This document shows positions 9,607 through 17,458 of a DNA stretch of 55,723 nucleotides, in pieces. The notes beneath the pieces were generated by a model. It made no database searches and was not told the DNA's origin. It worked only from the letters and a program-made list of their open reading frames with translations. Origin of the DNA: an uncultured Clostridia bacterium (GTDB taxonomy: Bacteria; Bacillota; Peptococcia; Peptococcales; Peptococcaceae). The stretch lies in contig CALXUG010000014.1 in assembly GCA_944391625.1 (NCBI GenBank), positions 1 to 55,723 of the forward strand, read 5' to 3'. The number at the start of each line of letters is the position of its first letter. The stretch's first letter is position 1. The translations under genes and the position numbers were made by a program.

Positions 9607-9635
9607 ATCATAACAGGATGCGGTTAAAGTGTCAA
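9607..9635 (-). promoter_or_regulatory. Promoter of the CDF exporter
   Basis: The minus strand has TTGACA (9635-9630), a 17-bp spacer and TATGAT (9612-9607). Transcription would start near 9600 and give a leader of about 240 nt containing the riboswitch. Confidence 0.75.
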
Positions 9636-9844
9636 CATTTTTTTTATAATAAAATAAAAATTTGCGCTTGAAACTATCCGATTTTACAAAAAATAATATA
9701 AGTGTTTGCTTATAAAAATATTTTTGGGCAACGACGGTTTTAAATAAGCCCCTACGTTGATATGCAGAGGCTTAGAATTTTTTGATGTGAGAATGGTTTA
9801 TTGCTTAATGATATGGCGAAAGACTGTAAAAATATTTCTTTTGT

Positions 9845-10564
9845 TTATTTCAGCAACAGAATGAATCCGTAAATCAGCATAATGGCATACACGATATTTT
9901 TCAGCCTTTGCGGATTCATATGGTTGAGCAGTTTGTTGCCCAGGTAAATTCCCGGTGGGATGGCCAGCAGGCCGATGGCAGAATAATGAACTGCTTCCGG
10001 CGTAACCAGACCGTTTATATAACGAATGCCCAGCAAAAATACTTCCGTAACGGCAAACCACGCCTGCACGCTGGCAGTATACCGGCGCACATCATTACTG
10101 ACAGTGAGCAGATACAGCACGATTGGCGGTCCGCCAACACAAAACAGGCTCTCCAGTGTGCCGCTTAATGCGCCGGCGATAAACCCGTTGCGTTTTGTGG
10201 GCTGCATTTTGATTTTCTTTTGAAAAAAGATAAAATACAAGCTGAGTAAGATGAGAACAAGCCCTAAAATCTTTTTGATAAAACCGTCATCTACTGCGTT
10301 AAGCAGTTTGACAGCAAAAAAACTGGCGATAAAGTAACTGACAAAGGTTGGAACAATCCATTTCCAGACGATATCATGCCGCATACGAATGGCGTTGATT
10401 GCGGTAAAGGCCAGAGTCAATACGGTAACGCAAACAGTGGCGCAAGAATAGCTGGGCATCAGCAATGGAAACACCATAATTGTAATAATACCAAATCCAA
10501 AACTGGTGGAGGTATGGATGGCTGTTGCAATAAAAGTGACCAACAACAGAATGGCAATGGACAT
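9845..10564 (-). CDS. TauE/SafE-family membrane transporter
   Basis: Members of this family are eight-helix permeases linked to export of sulfite, sulfoacetate or other organic anions. This protein has 239 aa and several hydrophobic helices. It shows the family pattern of two repeats, with TSTSFGFGIITIMVFP in the first and SGTLESLFCVGGPPIVLYL in the second. The ATG at 10564 is chosen because AAGGAG lies 10 nt upstream; a longer frame to 10645 has no ribosome site. It is divergent from the LysR gene at 10759, which probably regulates it. The substrate is unknown. Confidence 0.85.
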   Translation of the reverse strand: MSIAILLLVTFIATAIHTSTSFGFGIITIMVFPLLMPSYSCATVCVTVLTLAFTAINAIRMRHDIVWKWIVPTFVSYFIASFFAVKLLNAVDDGFIKKILGLVLILLSLYFIFFQKKIKMQPTKRNGFIAGALSGTLESLFCVGGPPIVLYLLTVSNDVRRYTASVQAWFAVTEVFLLGIRYINGLVTPEAVHYSAIGLLAIPPGIYLGNKLLNHMNPQRLKNIVYAIMLIYGFILLLK

Positions 10565-10758
10565 ATTGACAAGACTCCTTTTGTGAAAAATATTATTAAC
10601 AGGGATACCCTTGTATCTAAAGGTTTTAAATGATATACTAAACACACTATATAAAATCTGTGAAATAGAAACTGCTGATATTCCGCGATTCTTTTGATGA
10701 AAACCGTGGGACGGGCATAAACAGATAACGCAGTTTGCAGCAAAGGAGGCACATAGAA

Positions 10759-11661
10759 ATGCGTATTGATCAGCTGGCAGCTTTGGTAGAAGTAGCCAAA
10801 TCTGGCTCCATCAATTCTGCTTCAAAAAAATTACATGTTACGCAGCAAAGTTTAAATAAGTCATTAAAAAGTCTGGAAAATGAAATGAATTGTCATTTGC
10901 TGGACCGCACCAAAAAAGGAATTCGTCTCACTGCTGATGGTGGAAAGGTGCTTAGCGCAGCGCAGGACATTATCAGCCGCTTAAATAAATTGGAACGGGA
11001 ATTAAATCTGACCAAAAATGCGGATACGTCTTTACATGGCAATCTCAATGTAAATTTGTCGCCGATGTTGAATATTTCTGTGCTTCCTGTAGCGTTTAAG
11101 GATTTTATATCTCATTATCCGGAAGTAAATTTATTTACTGCCGAGCGATACCGAGATCAGATTTTAGAGCGATGCTTAACCCATCAGGAATTGGGCTTAT
11201 TGTGTGTATCACCGCTGATTACAGAATTTTTTGAACAGATTCCTGAGGATATTGAATTAATCTTGTTAAAACAATATCCTATTTATGTTGCCGTATCAGC
11301 AGGGCATCCATTGGCAGACCACAAATCGCTTTCGGTCAGCACAGTGGCGCACTATCCAATCGTAGTATATGAAATAGGCGGCACCGGCGGTGTGCATGCG
11401 TTTCAGAAGATGGGGCACACAAAGGTGGCGCTGTCTACCAACAATTATAAGCTGTGTGAAGAAATTCTGCGTAATGATACAGCCATTATGTATAGTTTTC
11501 CGCCTTATCTGGAACGAAATGTATTTCCTAATTTGGTGCATATTCCAATTAAAGATAAGCAGGCTACATTTACAATCTATGCGGCAATTAATAAAAAAAT
11601 AGATAAAGCGCAACTGGGTTTGGCCCGTGCTTTTATCCATGTATTCAGTGAATATCTGTAA
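10759..11661 (+). CDS. LysR-type transcriptional regulator
   Basis: This 300-aa protein has an N-terminal winged helix-turn-helix (MRIDQLAALVEVAKSGSINS, then VTQQSLNKSLKSLE) and a C-terminal periplasmic-binding-protein-like effector domain from about residue 90. The ATG at 10759 is preceded by AAAGGAGG. It is divergent from the TauE/SafE transporter with about 190 bp between the start codons. By the usual LysR arrangement it would control that gene. The BMC operon begins 650 bp downstream, after a terminator, so a role there is possible but not indicated. Confidence 0.92.
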   Translation: MRIDQLAALVEVAKSGSINSASKKLHVTQQSLNKSLKSLENEMNCHLLDRTKKGIRLTADGGKVLSAAQDIISRLNKLERELNLTKNADTSLHGNLNVNLSPMLNISVLPVAFKDFISHYPEVNLFTAERYRDQILERCLTHQELGLLCVSPLITEFFEQIPEDIELILLKQYPIYVAVSAGHPLADHKSLSVSTVAHYPIVVYEIGGTGGVHAFQKMGHTKVALSTNNYKLCEEILRNDTAIMYSFPPYLERNVFPNLVHIPIKDKQATFTIYAAINKKIDKAQLGLARAFIHVFSEYL

Positions 11662-11771
11662 GTTGTCAAAAATTCAATAGGATTATAGCATATTGCAGAT
11701 GATTATACAATGTTGTAAAAATTTGTTGAAAACGAAAGAAGAAGCATCGACCGGTGCTACGTTAAAAAGTA

Positions 11772-11810
11772 AAAAAATCCTGTATGGTTCTAAGAACTGC
11801 AGGATTTTTT
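11772..11810. terminator. Bidirectional terminator after the LysR gene
   Basis: AAAAAATCCTG (11772-11782) pairs perfectly with CAGGATTTTTT (11800-11810). A and T runs on both sides allow termination on either strand. Confidence 0.85.
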
Positions 11811-12013
11811 ATTTGCAGTTAAATATGCTGAGACTTGTGTTGCAGCATATTGCTATGGTGATGATTACAGAAACTGACAGAGTGTTCATAAAAAGCATAG
11901 GAATGGAAAAGGGTGTAGAATATAAGAGCATGCTCCAAGATTATCCGGAAAGGAAAAGTTGAAAATAAAGGATTGATACAACTAGAAGTGGCAAAGAATA
12001 AATTGAAAAAAGC

Positions 12014-12042
12014 TTGCTCAGGCGGTATACTTAAAATATAAT
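12014..12042 (+). promoter_or_regulatory. Candidate promoter of the BMC operon
   Basis: TTGCTC (12014-12019) is followed after exactly 17 bp by TATAAT (12037-12042). The -10 box is consensus and the -35 box weak, which would suit an activated or regulated promoter. Transcription would start near 12049. Confidence 0.45.
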
Positions 12043-12134
12043 AAATTTATAATAATTATTTGTAAGCATGTCGCTGCCTAAATACGGTGTAAGTAGCTTT
12101 TTTTCATAATTTTATGATAGTTGAGTATTTCTGC

Positions 12135-12155
12135 ATCAGATAGCCGATATCTGAT
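12135..12155 (+). promoter_or_regulatory. Hairpin in the BMC operon leader
   Basis: ATCAGATA (12135-12142) and TATCTGAT (12148-12155) form a perfect 8-bp stem with a GCCGA loop, followed by TTTGATT. It could be an attenuator or an RNA- or protein-binding site. No ANTAR (EutV) regulator is present in the window. Confidence 0.4.
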
Positions 12156-12314
12156 TTTGATTATGTGATTGCCCAATTTTATCTGGTAAAATAGAAAAGA
12201 GACTGCAAAAAAGTATGATAAGCAGATTGACTGCTGCAATTTTTTATGTTTGAAAATATATGCCAGGCAGAATCAGTCATAATCTGTAATTTTTAAATTG
12301 TGGGTGAGTTCATG

Positions 12315-12662
12315 ATGATGGAAAACAAACAGCGTATTATTCAAGAATTTGTGCCTGGTAAACAGGTAACATTAGCGCATATTATTCCCAGTCCGGTTCC
12401 GTCTTTGTATATGAAGTTAGGTTTAATAGATGCGGAAGGCGCCATTGGTATTTTTACAATTACGCCCAACGAAGCTGCGATGATAGCTGCTGATGTAGCG
12501 GCTAAGGCTGCCGATATCGAGCTGGGTCTGGTGGACCGGTTTAACGGCAGTTTGGTAATTACCGGAGATGTAGCTGCAGTGGAAGCGGCTATGTCTGAAG
12601 TTATGCATGTACTTTGTGAGCAGATGGGTTTTACTGCTGCAGCTGATTTTACCAGAAGCTGA
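12315..12662 (+). CDS. eutS: EutS/PduU-type circularly permuted BMC-H shell protein
   Basis: This hexameric shell protein has the permuted BMC fold of EutS and PduU. The start RIIQEFVPGKQVTLAHI is the family signature, whose N-terminal strand forms the beta-barrel over the pore. It continues with GAIGIFTITPNEAAMIAADVAAKAADIELG and ends in a short helix. At about 115 aa it has family length. Three ATG codons (12312, 12315, 12318) follow GGTGAG; spacing favours 12315. It is the first gene of the operon, as in many eut operons, with eutP 10 nt downstream. Confidence 0.93.
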   Translation: MMENKQRIIQEFVPGKQVTLAHIIPSPVPSLYMKLGLIDAEGAIGIFTITPNEAAMIAADVAAKAADIELGLVDRFNGSLVITGDVAAVEAAMSEVMHVLCEQMGFTAAADFTRS

Positions 12663-12672
12663 GGTAGTGCTG

Positions 12673-13158
12673 ATGGCGAAAGAAGAAAAAGAGCAGGTTG
12701 GCCCAAAACGGGTAATTTTAATTGGTGGTTCTTCTTCCGGAAAAACCACATTATGCCAGTATATTGTTCAGGAAGATTTGCATTATCATAAAACGCAAAC
12801 AGTACAGATCGTGAATAAAAATTTGATTGATACGCCGGGCGAATATCTGGAATCTGATAATCTTCGCGGTGCATTGACAGTCACCGCTGCTGATGCAGAT
12901 GTGATTGTTCTGGTGCAGGATGCTACAGAGAACGGCACCATGTTTTGGCCGGCATATTCTACGATGTTTGCCAAACCGGCTGTCGGTGTGGTGACAAAAA
13001 GCGATATTGCAACAGAAAAGCAGATTGAGATTGCGAAAAAATATTTAACAATGGCTGGGGCAAGACAATTATTTGTTACCAGCAGTATAGCGGGAACAGG
13101 CTTTGAAGATTTTTTAGAATATTTAGAATATCCCAAAAGAACAGAACAGGCAGAATAA
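12673..13158 (+). CDS. eutP: EutP/PduV-like small P-loop NTPase
   Basis: EutP/PduV proteins are Ras-like P-loop proteins of microcompartments. Salmonella EutP has been reported to have acetate kinase activity, and PduV has been linked to BMC positioning. The 161-aa protein has P-loop GGSSSGKT near residue 20, switch-like IDTPGEYLE, and VTKSD in place of NKxD. The ATG at 12673 is chosen because GAGG lies 8 nt upstream and an earlier in-frame ATG (12607) would overlap eutS by 56 nt. No separate acyl kinase gene is in the operon, so EutP could supply that step; this is inference. Confidence 0.88.
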   Translation: MAKEEKEQVGPKRVILIGGSSSGKTTLCQYIVQEDLHYHKTQTVQIVNKNLIDTPGEYLESDNLRGALTVTAADADVIVLVQDATENGTMFWPAYSTMFAKPAVGVVTKSDIATEKQIEIAKKYLTMAGARQLFVTSSIAGTGFEDFLEYLEYPKRTEQAE

Positions 13159-13253
13159 GAGCAGTATTTAAAATGTGTGTTAAGTAAACAATTTTTGATA
13201 TAAAACTTAACGGCAATGCGGCAATGATTCTGTCTGTTTGCTGCAAAGCGATT

Positions 13254-13320
13254 TGTCCACTCTCACGCTATTTAATAATCTATAGAAATATCTGATTGTT
13301 AAACAGCATGAGGGTGGACA
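13254..13320 (+). promoter_or_regulatory. Long stem-loop between eutP and the next BMC gene
   Basis: TGTCCACTCTCACGCT (13254-13269) pairs with AGCATGAGGGTGGACA (13305-13320) over 16 positions with one wobble and one mismatch, closing a 35-nt A/T-rich loop. A second GGACAT/ATGTCC inverted pair lies just before the next ribosome site (about 13385-13418). The 275-bp gap may hold an internal regulatory or processing point. Confidence 0.5.
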
Positions 13321-13433
13321 TAAAATGAATATGGGCATGTGGGAGGTGGTAACCAGATAAAGAACGGATTATGTGGTGGAATTGGACATGATTATCCTTG
13401 ATTTATACTCAAAATGTCCGATGGAGGTGACAT

Positions 13434-14021
13434 ATGAAAGCGTTAGGTTTAATTGAACTCTTAGGATATGTTCCTGCAGTAGTGGCGTTGGATACCGCAT
13501 TAAAAACAGCTGAAGTATCATTCCAACAAATCAGTAAAATTGACAAGGGAATTATTTCCTTGACGGTAACTGGTGACGTTTCTGCGGTACAGGCTGCTAT
13601 GGATGCAGCTGCAGCAGCGGCAGAACAGGTTGGACAGGTTCTTTATGTACATGTCATTCCTCGTCCCCATGATGAAGTGGATGAAATGCTGAACCCGCCT
13701 CCGGCTGCCCCGCAGGCTCCGCAGCCGCCTTCTGCTTCAGATGATTCCGGCGATGAACCGGATCCTGAAACAGCGGCAGAATTGCCGCAGGCAGAGACTG
13801 CGCAGGAAGTATCTGCAGAGGAATCGGCAGAATTAACTGCTGATTTGAAAGCGCAGATGGAAAATCTTACTCTGGAAGTATTGGAAGAGATGACAGTGAA
13901 AGAGCTGAGAACCGTTGCTCGGGAGCTGAACATCACAAATATGAGCCGGAAAGAAATCAGATTTGGCAAAAAAGAAGACTTGGTAGCTTCTATTTGTAAA
14001 TATTTGGAACAGGAGTGTTGA
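13434..14021 (+). CDS. BMC-H shell protein with C-terminal Rho-N/SAP-like domain
   Basis: Residues 1-86 are a BMC-H domain (MKALGLIELLGYVPAVVALD through [15 protein letters not shown]). A Pro/Ala-rich then acidic linker follows (about 90-140). The last 50 residues contain LEEMTVKELRTVARELNI and a basic turn leading to KKEDLVASICKYL, which resembles the helix-extended-helix Rho-N/SAP fold, a nucleic-acid-binding module. EutK of enterobacteria similarly joins BMC to a helix-turn-helix tail, though with a different domain. GGAGGTGA precedes the ATG. The gene ends 3 nt before the aldehyde dehydrogenase. The tail might bind RNA or DNA or organise cargo; that is inference. Confidence 0.85.
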   Translation: MKALGLIELLGYVPAVVALDTALKTAEVSFQQISKIDKGIISLTVTGDVSAVQAAMDAAAAAAEQVGQVLYVHVIPRPHDEVDEMLNPPPAAPQAPQPPSASDDSGDEPDPETAAELPQAETAQEVSAEESAELTADLKAQMENLTLEVLEEMTVKELRTVARELNITNMSRKEIRFGKKEDLVASICKYLEQEC

Positions 14022-14024
14022 TTT

Positions 14025-15569
14025 ATGCAACTTTTTGACAAAGACCTTTTGTCTGTACAGGAAGTACGTGGTTTAGTAAGTGCAGCAAAAGAAGCACAGG
14101 CAGAACTGGCAGGTAAAACGCAGGAAGAAGTAGACCGCATTGTAAAATCCATCGCTGATGCTGGTGTGCGCAATGCAGCTAGACTGGCTGTAATGGCTAA
14201 TGAAGATACCGGTTTTGGTATCGTAGCCGACAAAGTGGTAAAAAACGTATTTGGTAGCTACAATGTTTATCAGGCTATCAAAGATATGAAAACAATTGGT
14301 GTAATCGACAGAGACGCTGAAAAAGGTCTGGTTACAATTGCAGTACCTCTGGGCGTAGTTGCTGGTATCGTTCCATCTACCAACCCAACATCTACCGTTT
14401 TCTTTAAAGCGGAAATCGCTATTAAATCCGGTAATGCGATCGTATTCTCTCCACATCCATCTGCTCTGCGTTGCATCCAGGAAGCTGTAAAAGTTATCCG
14501 TCAGGCAATTGCTGAAGTTGGCGGTAACGAAAACCTGGTTTCCGTTATCAGTATTCCAACCAGACAGGCTACTGAAACATTGATGACTCACCCAGACACC
14601 GCTATGATTTTGGCTACTGGTGGTTCTGCAATGGTTCATGCTGCTTACTCTTCTGGTAACCCAGCAATCGGTGTAGGCCCTGGTAACGGCCCTGCATTTA
14701 TTGATAAGAGTGCTGATCTGGCTCTGGCTGTAAAACGTATCATGGATTCCAAAACATTCGATAATGGTACTATCTGCGCTTCTGAACAGTCTATTATTTG
14801 CGAAGAAGATTACAAACCAGCTGTACAGGCTGAAATGGAAAAACAGGGCGCTTATTTCCTGAGCGATGAAGAAAGCACAAAACTGGGCAAATTCATTCTG
14901 CGTGCAAACGGAACAATGAATCCTGCTATCGTTGGTAAGAGCGTACAGACCATTGCTGGCTTAGCTGGCCTGGAAGTTCCAGCCGGTGCTCGCGTACTGG
15001 TATGTAAAGAAGATGGTGTTGGCCGCGGTCATCCATATTCCAACGAAAAACTGGCTCCAATCCTGGGCTTCTATACTGGGAAAGACTATCAGGATGTTTG
15101 CGAAAAAGTTTGCATGATCCTGAGCTACGAAGGGAAAGGTCATACCTTCTCCATGCACACCAATAATCAGGAAATGGTTGAATACTTTGCAAAACGTGTT
15201 CCAGTTTCCCGTATCTGCGTAAATACCCCAAGTACAATGGGCGGTATCGGCGCAAGCACTGCTCTGCTGCCATCCCTGACACTGGGCTGCGGCGCAATCG
15301 GCGGTTCTGCTACATCTGAAAACGTTGGTCCAATGCAGTTATTGAACCTGCGTTATGTTGCAATGGGTATGCTGGAAATGGAAGATATTCGTGCAAGTCT
15401 GCCAGATTGCTCCAGTGGCGTATGCGTAATGAAAAATGCTGCTGATGCTCCGGCTGCTGTCGCTCCAACAATGGCTGCTCCAGCTGCAAACGCTGCAAGT
15501 ACAAATCTGAATGATAATCAGATGGATGAACTGGTTCGTAAAATTATTGAACGGTTACAGAATGCTTAA
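14025..15569 (+). CDS. eutE: CoA-acylating aldehyde dehydrogenase (EutE/PduP type) with C-terminal encapsulation helix
   Basis: This lumen enzyme oxidises an aldehyde to acyl-CoA with NAD+. The 514-aa protein has the catalytic Cys251 in NGTICASEQ, and the blocks [13 protein letters not shown] and [10 protein letters not shown] that fit CoA-dependent aldehyde dehydrogenases. After the catalytic domain there is an Ala/Pro-rich linker (about 470-493) and a terminal amphipathic helix, [18 protein letters not shown]. This is the linker-plus-helix design of a C-terminal encapsulation peptide. It starts 3 nt after the preceding shell gene. Codon bias is strong. The chain length of its substrate cannot be read from sequence. 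Confidence 0.93.
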   Translation: MQLFDKDLLSVQEVRGLVSAAKEAQAELAGKTQEEVDRIVKSIADAGVRNAARLAVMANEDTGFGIVADKVVKNVFGSYNVYQAIKDMKTIGVIDRDAEKGLVTIAVPLGVVAGIVPSTNPTSTVFFKAEIAIKSGNAIVFSPHPSALRCIQEAVKVIRQAIAEVGGNENLVSVISIPTRQATETLMTHPDTAMILATGGSAMVHAAYSSGNPAIGVGPGNGPAFIDKSADLALAVKRIMDSKTFDNGTICASEQSIICEEDYKPAVQAEMEKQGAYFLSDEESTKLGKFILRANGTMNPAIVGKSVQTIAGLAGLEVPAGARVLVCKEDGVGRGHPYSNEKLAPILGFYTGKDYQDVCEKVCMILSYEGKGHTFSMHTNNQEMVEYFAKRVPVSRICVNTPSTMGGIGASTALLPSLTLGCGAIGGSATSENVGPMQLLNLRYVAMGMLEMEDIRASLPDCSSGVCVMKNAADAPAAVAPTMAAPAANAASTNLNDNQMDELVRKIIERLQNA

Positions 15570-15651
15570 TTAAAAAAGCATAATTGATTAGTTTTAAATT
15601 TTATAGATAAACATCAAAATATTGAAAAATATTTGAGGAGGAAATTTTATT

Positions 15652-15933
15652 ATGGCTACAATGCAAGCATTAGGCATGATTGAAACAAAAGGTGTAGTAG
15701 CTGCTATCGAAGCTGCTGACGCAATGGTAAAAGCTGCGAATGTTACTCTGATTGGGAAAGAACACATTGGCGCTGGTTTGGTAGATGTAATGGTACGCGG
15801 TGATGTAGGGGCTGTAAAAGCTGCTGTAGACGCCGGCGCTGCTGCTGCTGAACGTGTTGGTGAACTGGTATTTGTTCACGTAATTCCAAGACCACATGAT
15901 GAAGTAGAAGAAATTCTGCCAACTCTGGGCTAA
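15652..15933 (+). CDS. BMC-H shell protein (PduA/EutM type), copy 1
   Basis: This 93-aa protein is a canonical hexameric shell tile. It has [25 protein letters not shown], the KAANVTLIG strand and the C-terminal [12 protein letters not shown]. The pore loop reads K-E-H-I-G-A-G, with G40-A41-G42 where PduA has G-S-G. A GAGGAGG site lies upstream. It differs from the next two copies mainly around the pore (HIGAGLVD versus QVGGGLIC), so the pores may select different molecules. Confidence 0.96.
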   Translation: MATMQALGMIETKGVVAAIEAADAMVKAANVTLIGKEHIGAGLVDVMVRGDVGAVKAAVDAGAAAAERVGELVFVHVIPRPHDEVEEILPTLG

Positions 15934-15973
15934 TTACCCCAAATATTATCGAATATAAAAGGAGTGTATATAG

Positions 15974-16255
15974 ATGGCTACAATGCAAGCATTAGGCATG
16001 GTTGAAACAAAAGGTCTGGTACCTTCTATCGAAGCTGCAGATGCTATGGTAAAAGCTGCAAACGTAACTTTGATTGGCAAAGTACAGGTAGGCGGCGGTT
16101 TGATCTGTGTAATGGTGCGCGGTGATGTAGGAGCTGTAAAAGCATCTGTAGATGCAGGCGCAGCGGCAGCAGAACGCATTGGCGGACTGTTGGCAGTGCA
16201 TGTAATCCCAAGACCACATGAAGAAGTAGAATCCATTCTGCCTAAATTAAAATAA
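15974..16255 (+). CDS. BMC-H shell protein (PduA/EutM type), copy 2
   Basis: This 93-aa hexameric shell tile has pore loop K-V-Q-V-G-G-G (residues 36-42) and a Cys45 after it. The protein is identical to copy 3 at 16340-16621. The two genes differ at only five bases over the coding region, all synonymous. An AAAGGAG site precedes the ATG. The extra G-G-G pore may be wider or less polar than that of copy 1; this is inference. Confidence 0.96.
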   Translation: MATMQALGMVETKGLVPSIEAADAMVKAANVTLIGKVQVGGGLICVMVRGDVGAVKASVDAGAAAAERIGGLLAVHVIPRPHEEVESILPKLK

Positions 16256-16280
16256 ATCTGAATGAACAATATCGGCCTTT

Positions 16281-16306
16281 GAGCAGAATCCTAATCGGTT
16301 CTGCTC
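16281..16306 (+). promoter_or_regulatory. Perfect hairpin between duplicated shell genes
   Basis: GAGCAGAA (16281-16288) and TTCTGCTC (16299-16306) form a perfect 8-bp stem with a 10-nt loop and no T tract. It may be an mRNA-stabilising or processing structure that tunes the amounts of shell proteins. Confidence 0.5.
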
Positions 16307-16339
16307 GAAAAGTCGAAGTTTGAAGGAGTGTATAGATAG

Positions 16340-16621
16340 ATGGCTACAATGCAAGCATTAGGCATGGTTGAAACAAAAGGTCTGGTACCTTCTATTGAAG
16401 CCGCAGATGCTATGGTAAAAGCTGCAAATGTAACTTTGATTGGCAAAGTACAGGTAGGCGGCGGTTTAATCTGTGTAATGGTGCGCGGTGATGTAGGAGC
16501 TGTAAAAGCATCTGTAGATGCAGGCGCAGCGGCAGCAGAACGCATTGGCGGACTGTTGGCAGTGCATGTAATTCCAAGACCACATGAAGAAGTAGAATCC
16601 ATTCTGCCTAAATTAAAATAA
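16340..16621 (+). CDS. BMC-H shell protein (PduA/EutM type), copy 3, identical to copy 2
   Basis: This 93-aa shell tile has the same amino-acid sequence as copy 2. The ribosome site region AAGGAGTGTATAGATAG also nearly repeats that of copy 2 (AAGGAGTGTATATAG), so the duplicated unit includes the translation signal. It probably raises the dose of the main hexamer. Recent tandem duplication or gene conversion explains the near-identity. Confidence 0.96.
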   Translation: MATMQALGMVETKGLVPSIEAADAMVKAANVTLIGKVQVGGGLICVMVRGDVGAVKASVDAGAAAAERIGGLLAVHVIPRPHEEVESILPKLK

Positions 16622-16663
16622 TTGTGCAGTTTAATTTTTTAACCCAATAAGGGGGTGGAGCGT

Positions 16664-17458
16664 TTGAAGGTAATTACGGAAGCAAAGGTGAGAGCAGAAG
16701 TACCGCGCAGCGAACACCCGGAAGCTTATTATATTGAGCCGGGTTATATTCTGTCTCCCGCAGCACGTGAATATCTCATGGGACGCCAAATTAAAATTGT
16801 AAACGGACCAAAAGCCGGTCAAGAGCCTGAGCCTGAATCCGTCGTCATTGCAGCTGAGGTACCCCCTATGCCTTCTGCAAATCCTCAGTCAAAGGTTGAA
16901 AGCGCCAAATATGTGGATTATGCCACAGGTGCCTGTTATTTTGAAAAGCCAGTTCATATGACCATTTTATGCGGCAATGTGCTGGTGCCGAAAGATCATC
17001 CGCAGATTGCATTCCGGGGTAAACTGGAAAGTCTGCAGGCACAGATTATTTTAAGTCAGGCAATGATCGCAGGCCATAACGGAAACCAGAAACTGATAGA
17101 TGATTTAAACGATATTTTGATTCATTTACGGAACATATTGCGAAAACATATTCTGACAGAACCTTTGGAGCCGGTTAAAATGCTGGGCTTAACCGCCAGT
17201 GAACTGCGGGAACGGGCCAAAAATCCAATGCAATACTTTAATGTAGAGCAGGTTGGAATACCGGATTATACCAGAGGATTGGAATATGCGCAGCTGAATC
17301 AGCTGTATACACAGACGCGGGAAGCAGAAGTGGCAGCGGTAGCAGCATTCCGTGAAGGAAATCGTTATACCAGAAATGACATCCTGGAAACATTGAATGA
17401 TATGTCCAGTGCTTTTCGGGTAATGATGTTTATGCATTTGGCAGGTGAATATAAATGA
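16664..17458 (+). CDS. eutT: EutT-like cobalamin adenosyltransferase
   Basis: EutT makes adenosylcobalamin from ATP and reduced cobalamin. The 264-aa protein follows the E. coli EutT layout as I recall it: ILSPAAREYLMGRQIKI near the N-terminus, FRGKLESLQAQIILSQ in the middle, then EPLEPVKMLGLTASELRERA and REAEVAAVAAFR. The metal motif of classical EutT (H-x11-C-C-x2-C) is absent; only one Cys lies in that region. This would fit the class that needs no metal. The start is TTG at 16664, preceded by AAGGGGGTGG; GTG at 16655 would lie inside that site. It overlaps pduL by 4 nt. No B12-dependent enzyme is encoded in the window. Confidence 0.8.
   Translation: MKVITEAKVRAEVPRSEHPEAYYIEPGYILSPAAREYLMGRQIKIVNGPKAGQEPEPESVVIAAEVPPMPSANPQSKVESAKYVDYATGACYFEKPVHMTILCGNVLVPKDHPQIAFRGKLESLQAQIILSQAMIAGHNGNQKLIDDLNDILIHLRNILRKHILTEPLEPVKMLGLTASELRERAKNPMQYFNVEQVGIPDYTRGLEYAQLNQLYTQTREAEVAAVAAFREGNRYTRNDILETLNDMSSAFRVMMFMHLAGEYK

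Larger units (their letters stand above)
11662..12314. other. Intergenic region and leader of the BMC operon
   Basis: This 650-bp gap holds a terminator (11772-11810), a promoter candidate (12014-12042) and a perfect hairpin (12135-12155) in a leader of roughly 260 nt. No cobalamin riboswitch conserved core was found. An open frame at 11693-11962 runs through the terminator and is not called. Confidence 0.6.

Noticed and set aside
11693-11962. 89-residue frame after the LysR gene
   Set aside because: It runs through a perfect intrinsic terminator and lacks a ribosome site.
12181-12260. ANTAR-type antitermination hairpins in the BMC leader
   Set aside because: AGCAG/CTGCT followed by a T-rich run was considered, but the loop does not fit the hexaloop pattern and no EutV/EutW genes are in the window.
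14926-15297. Minus-strand frames opposite the aldehyde dehydrogenase
   Set aside because: Shadows of a highly biased coding sequence.
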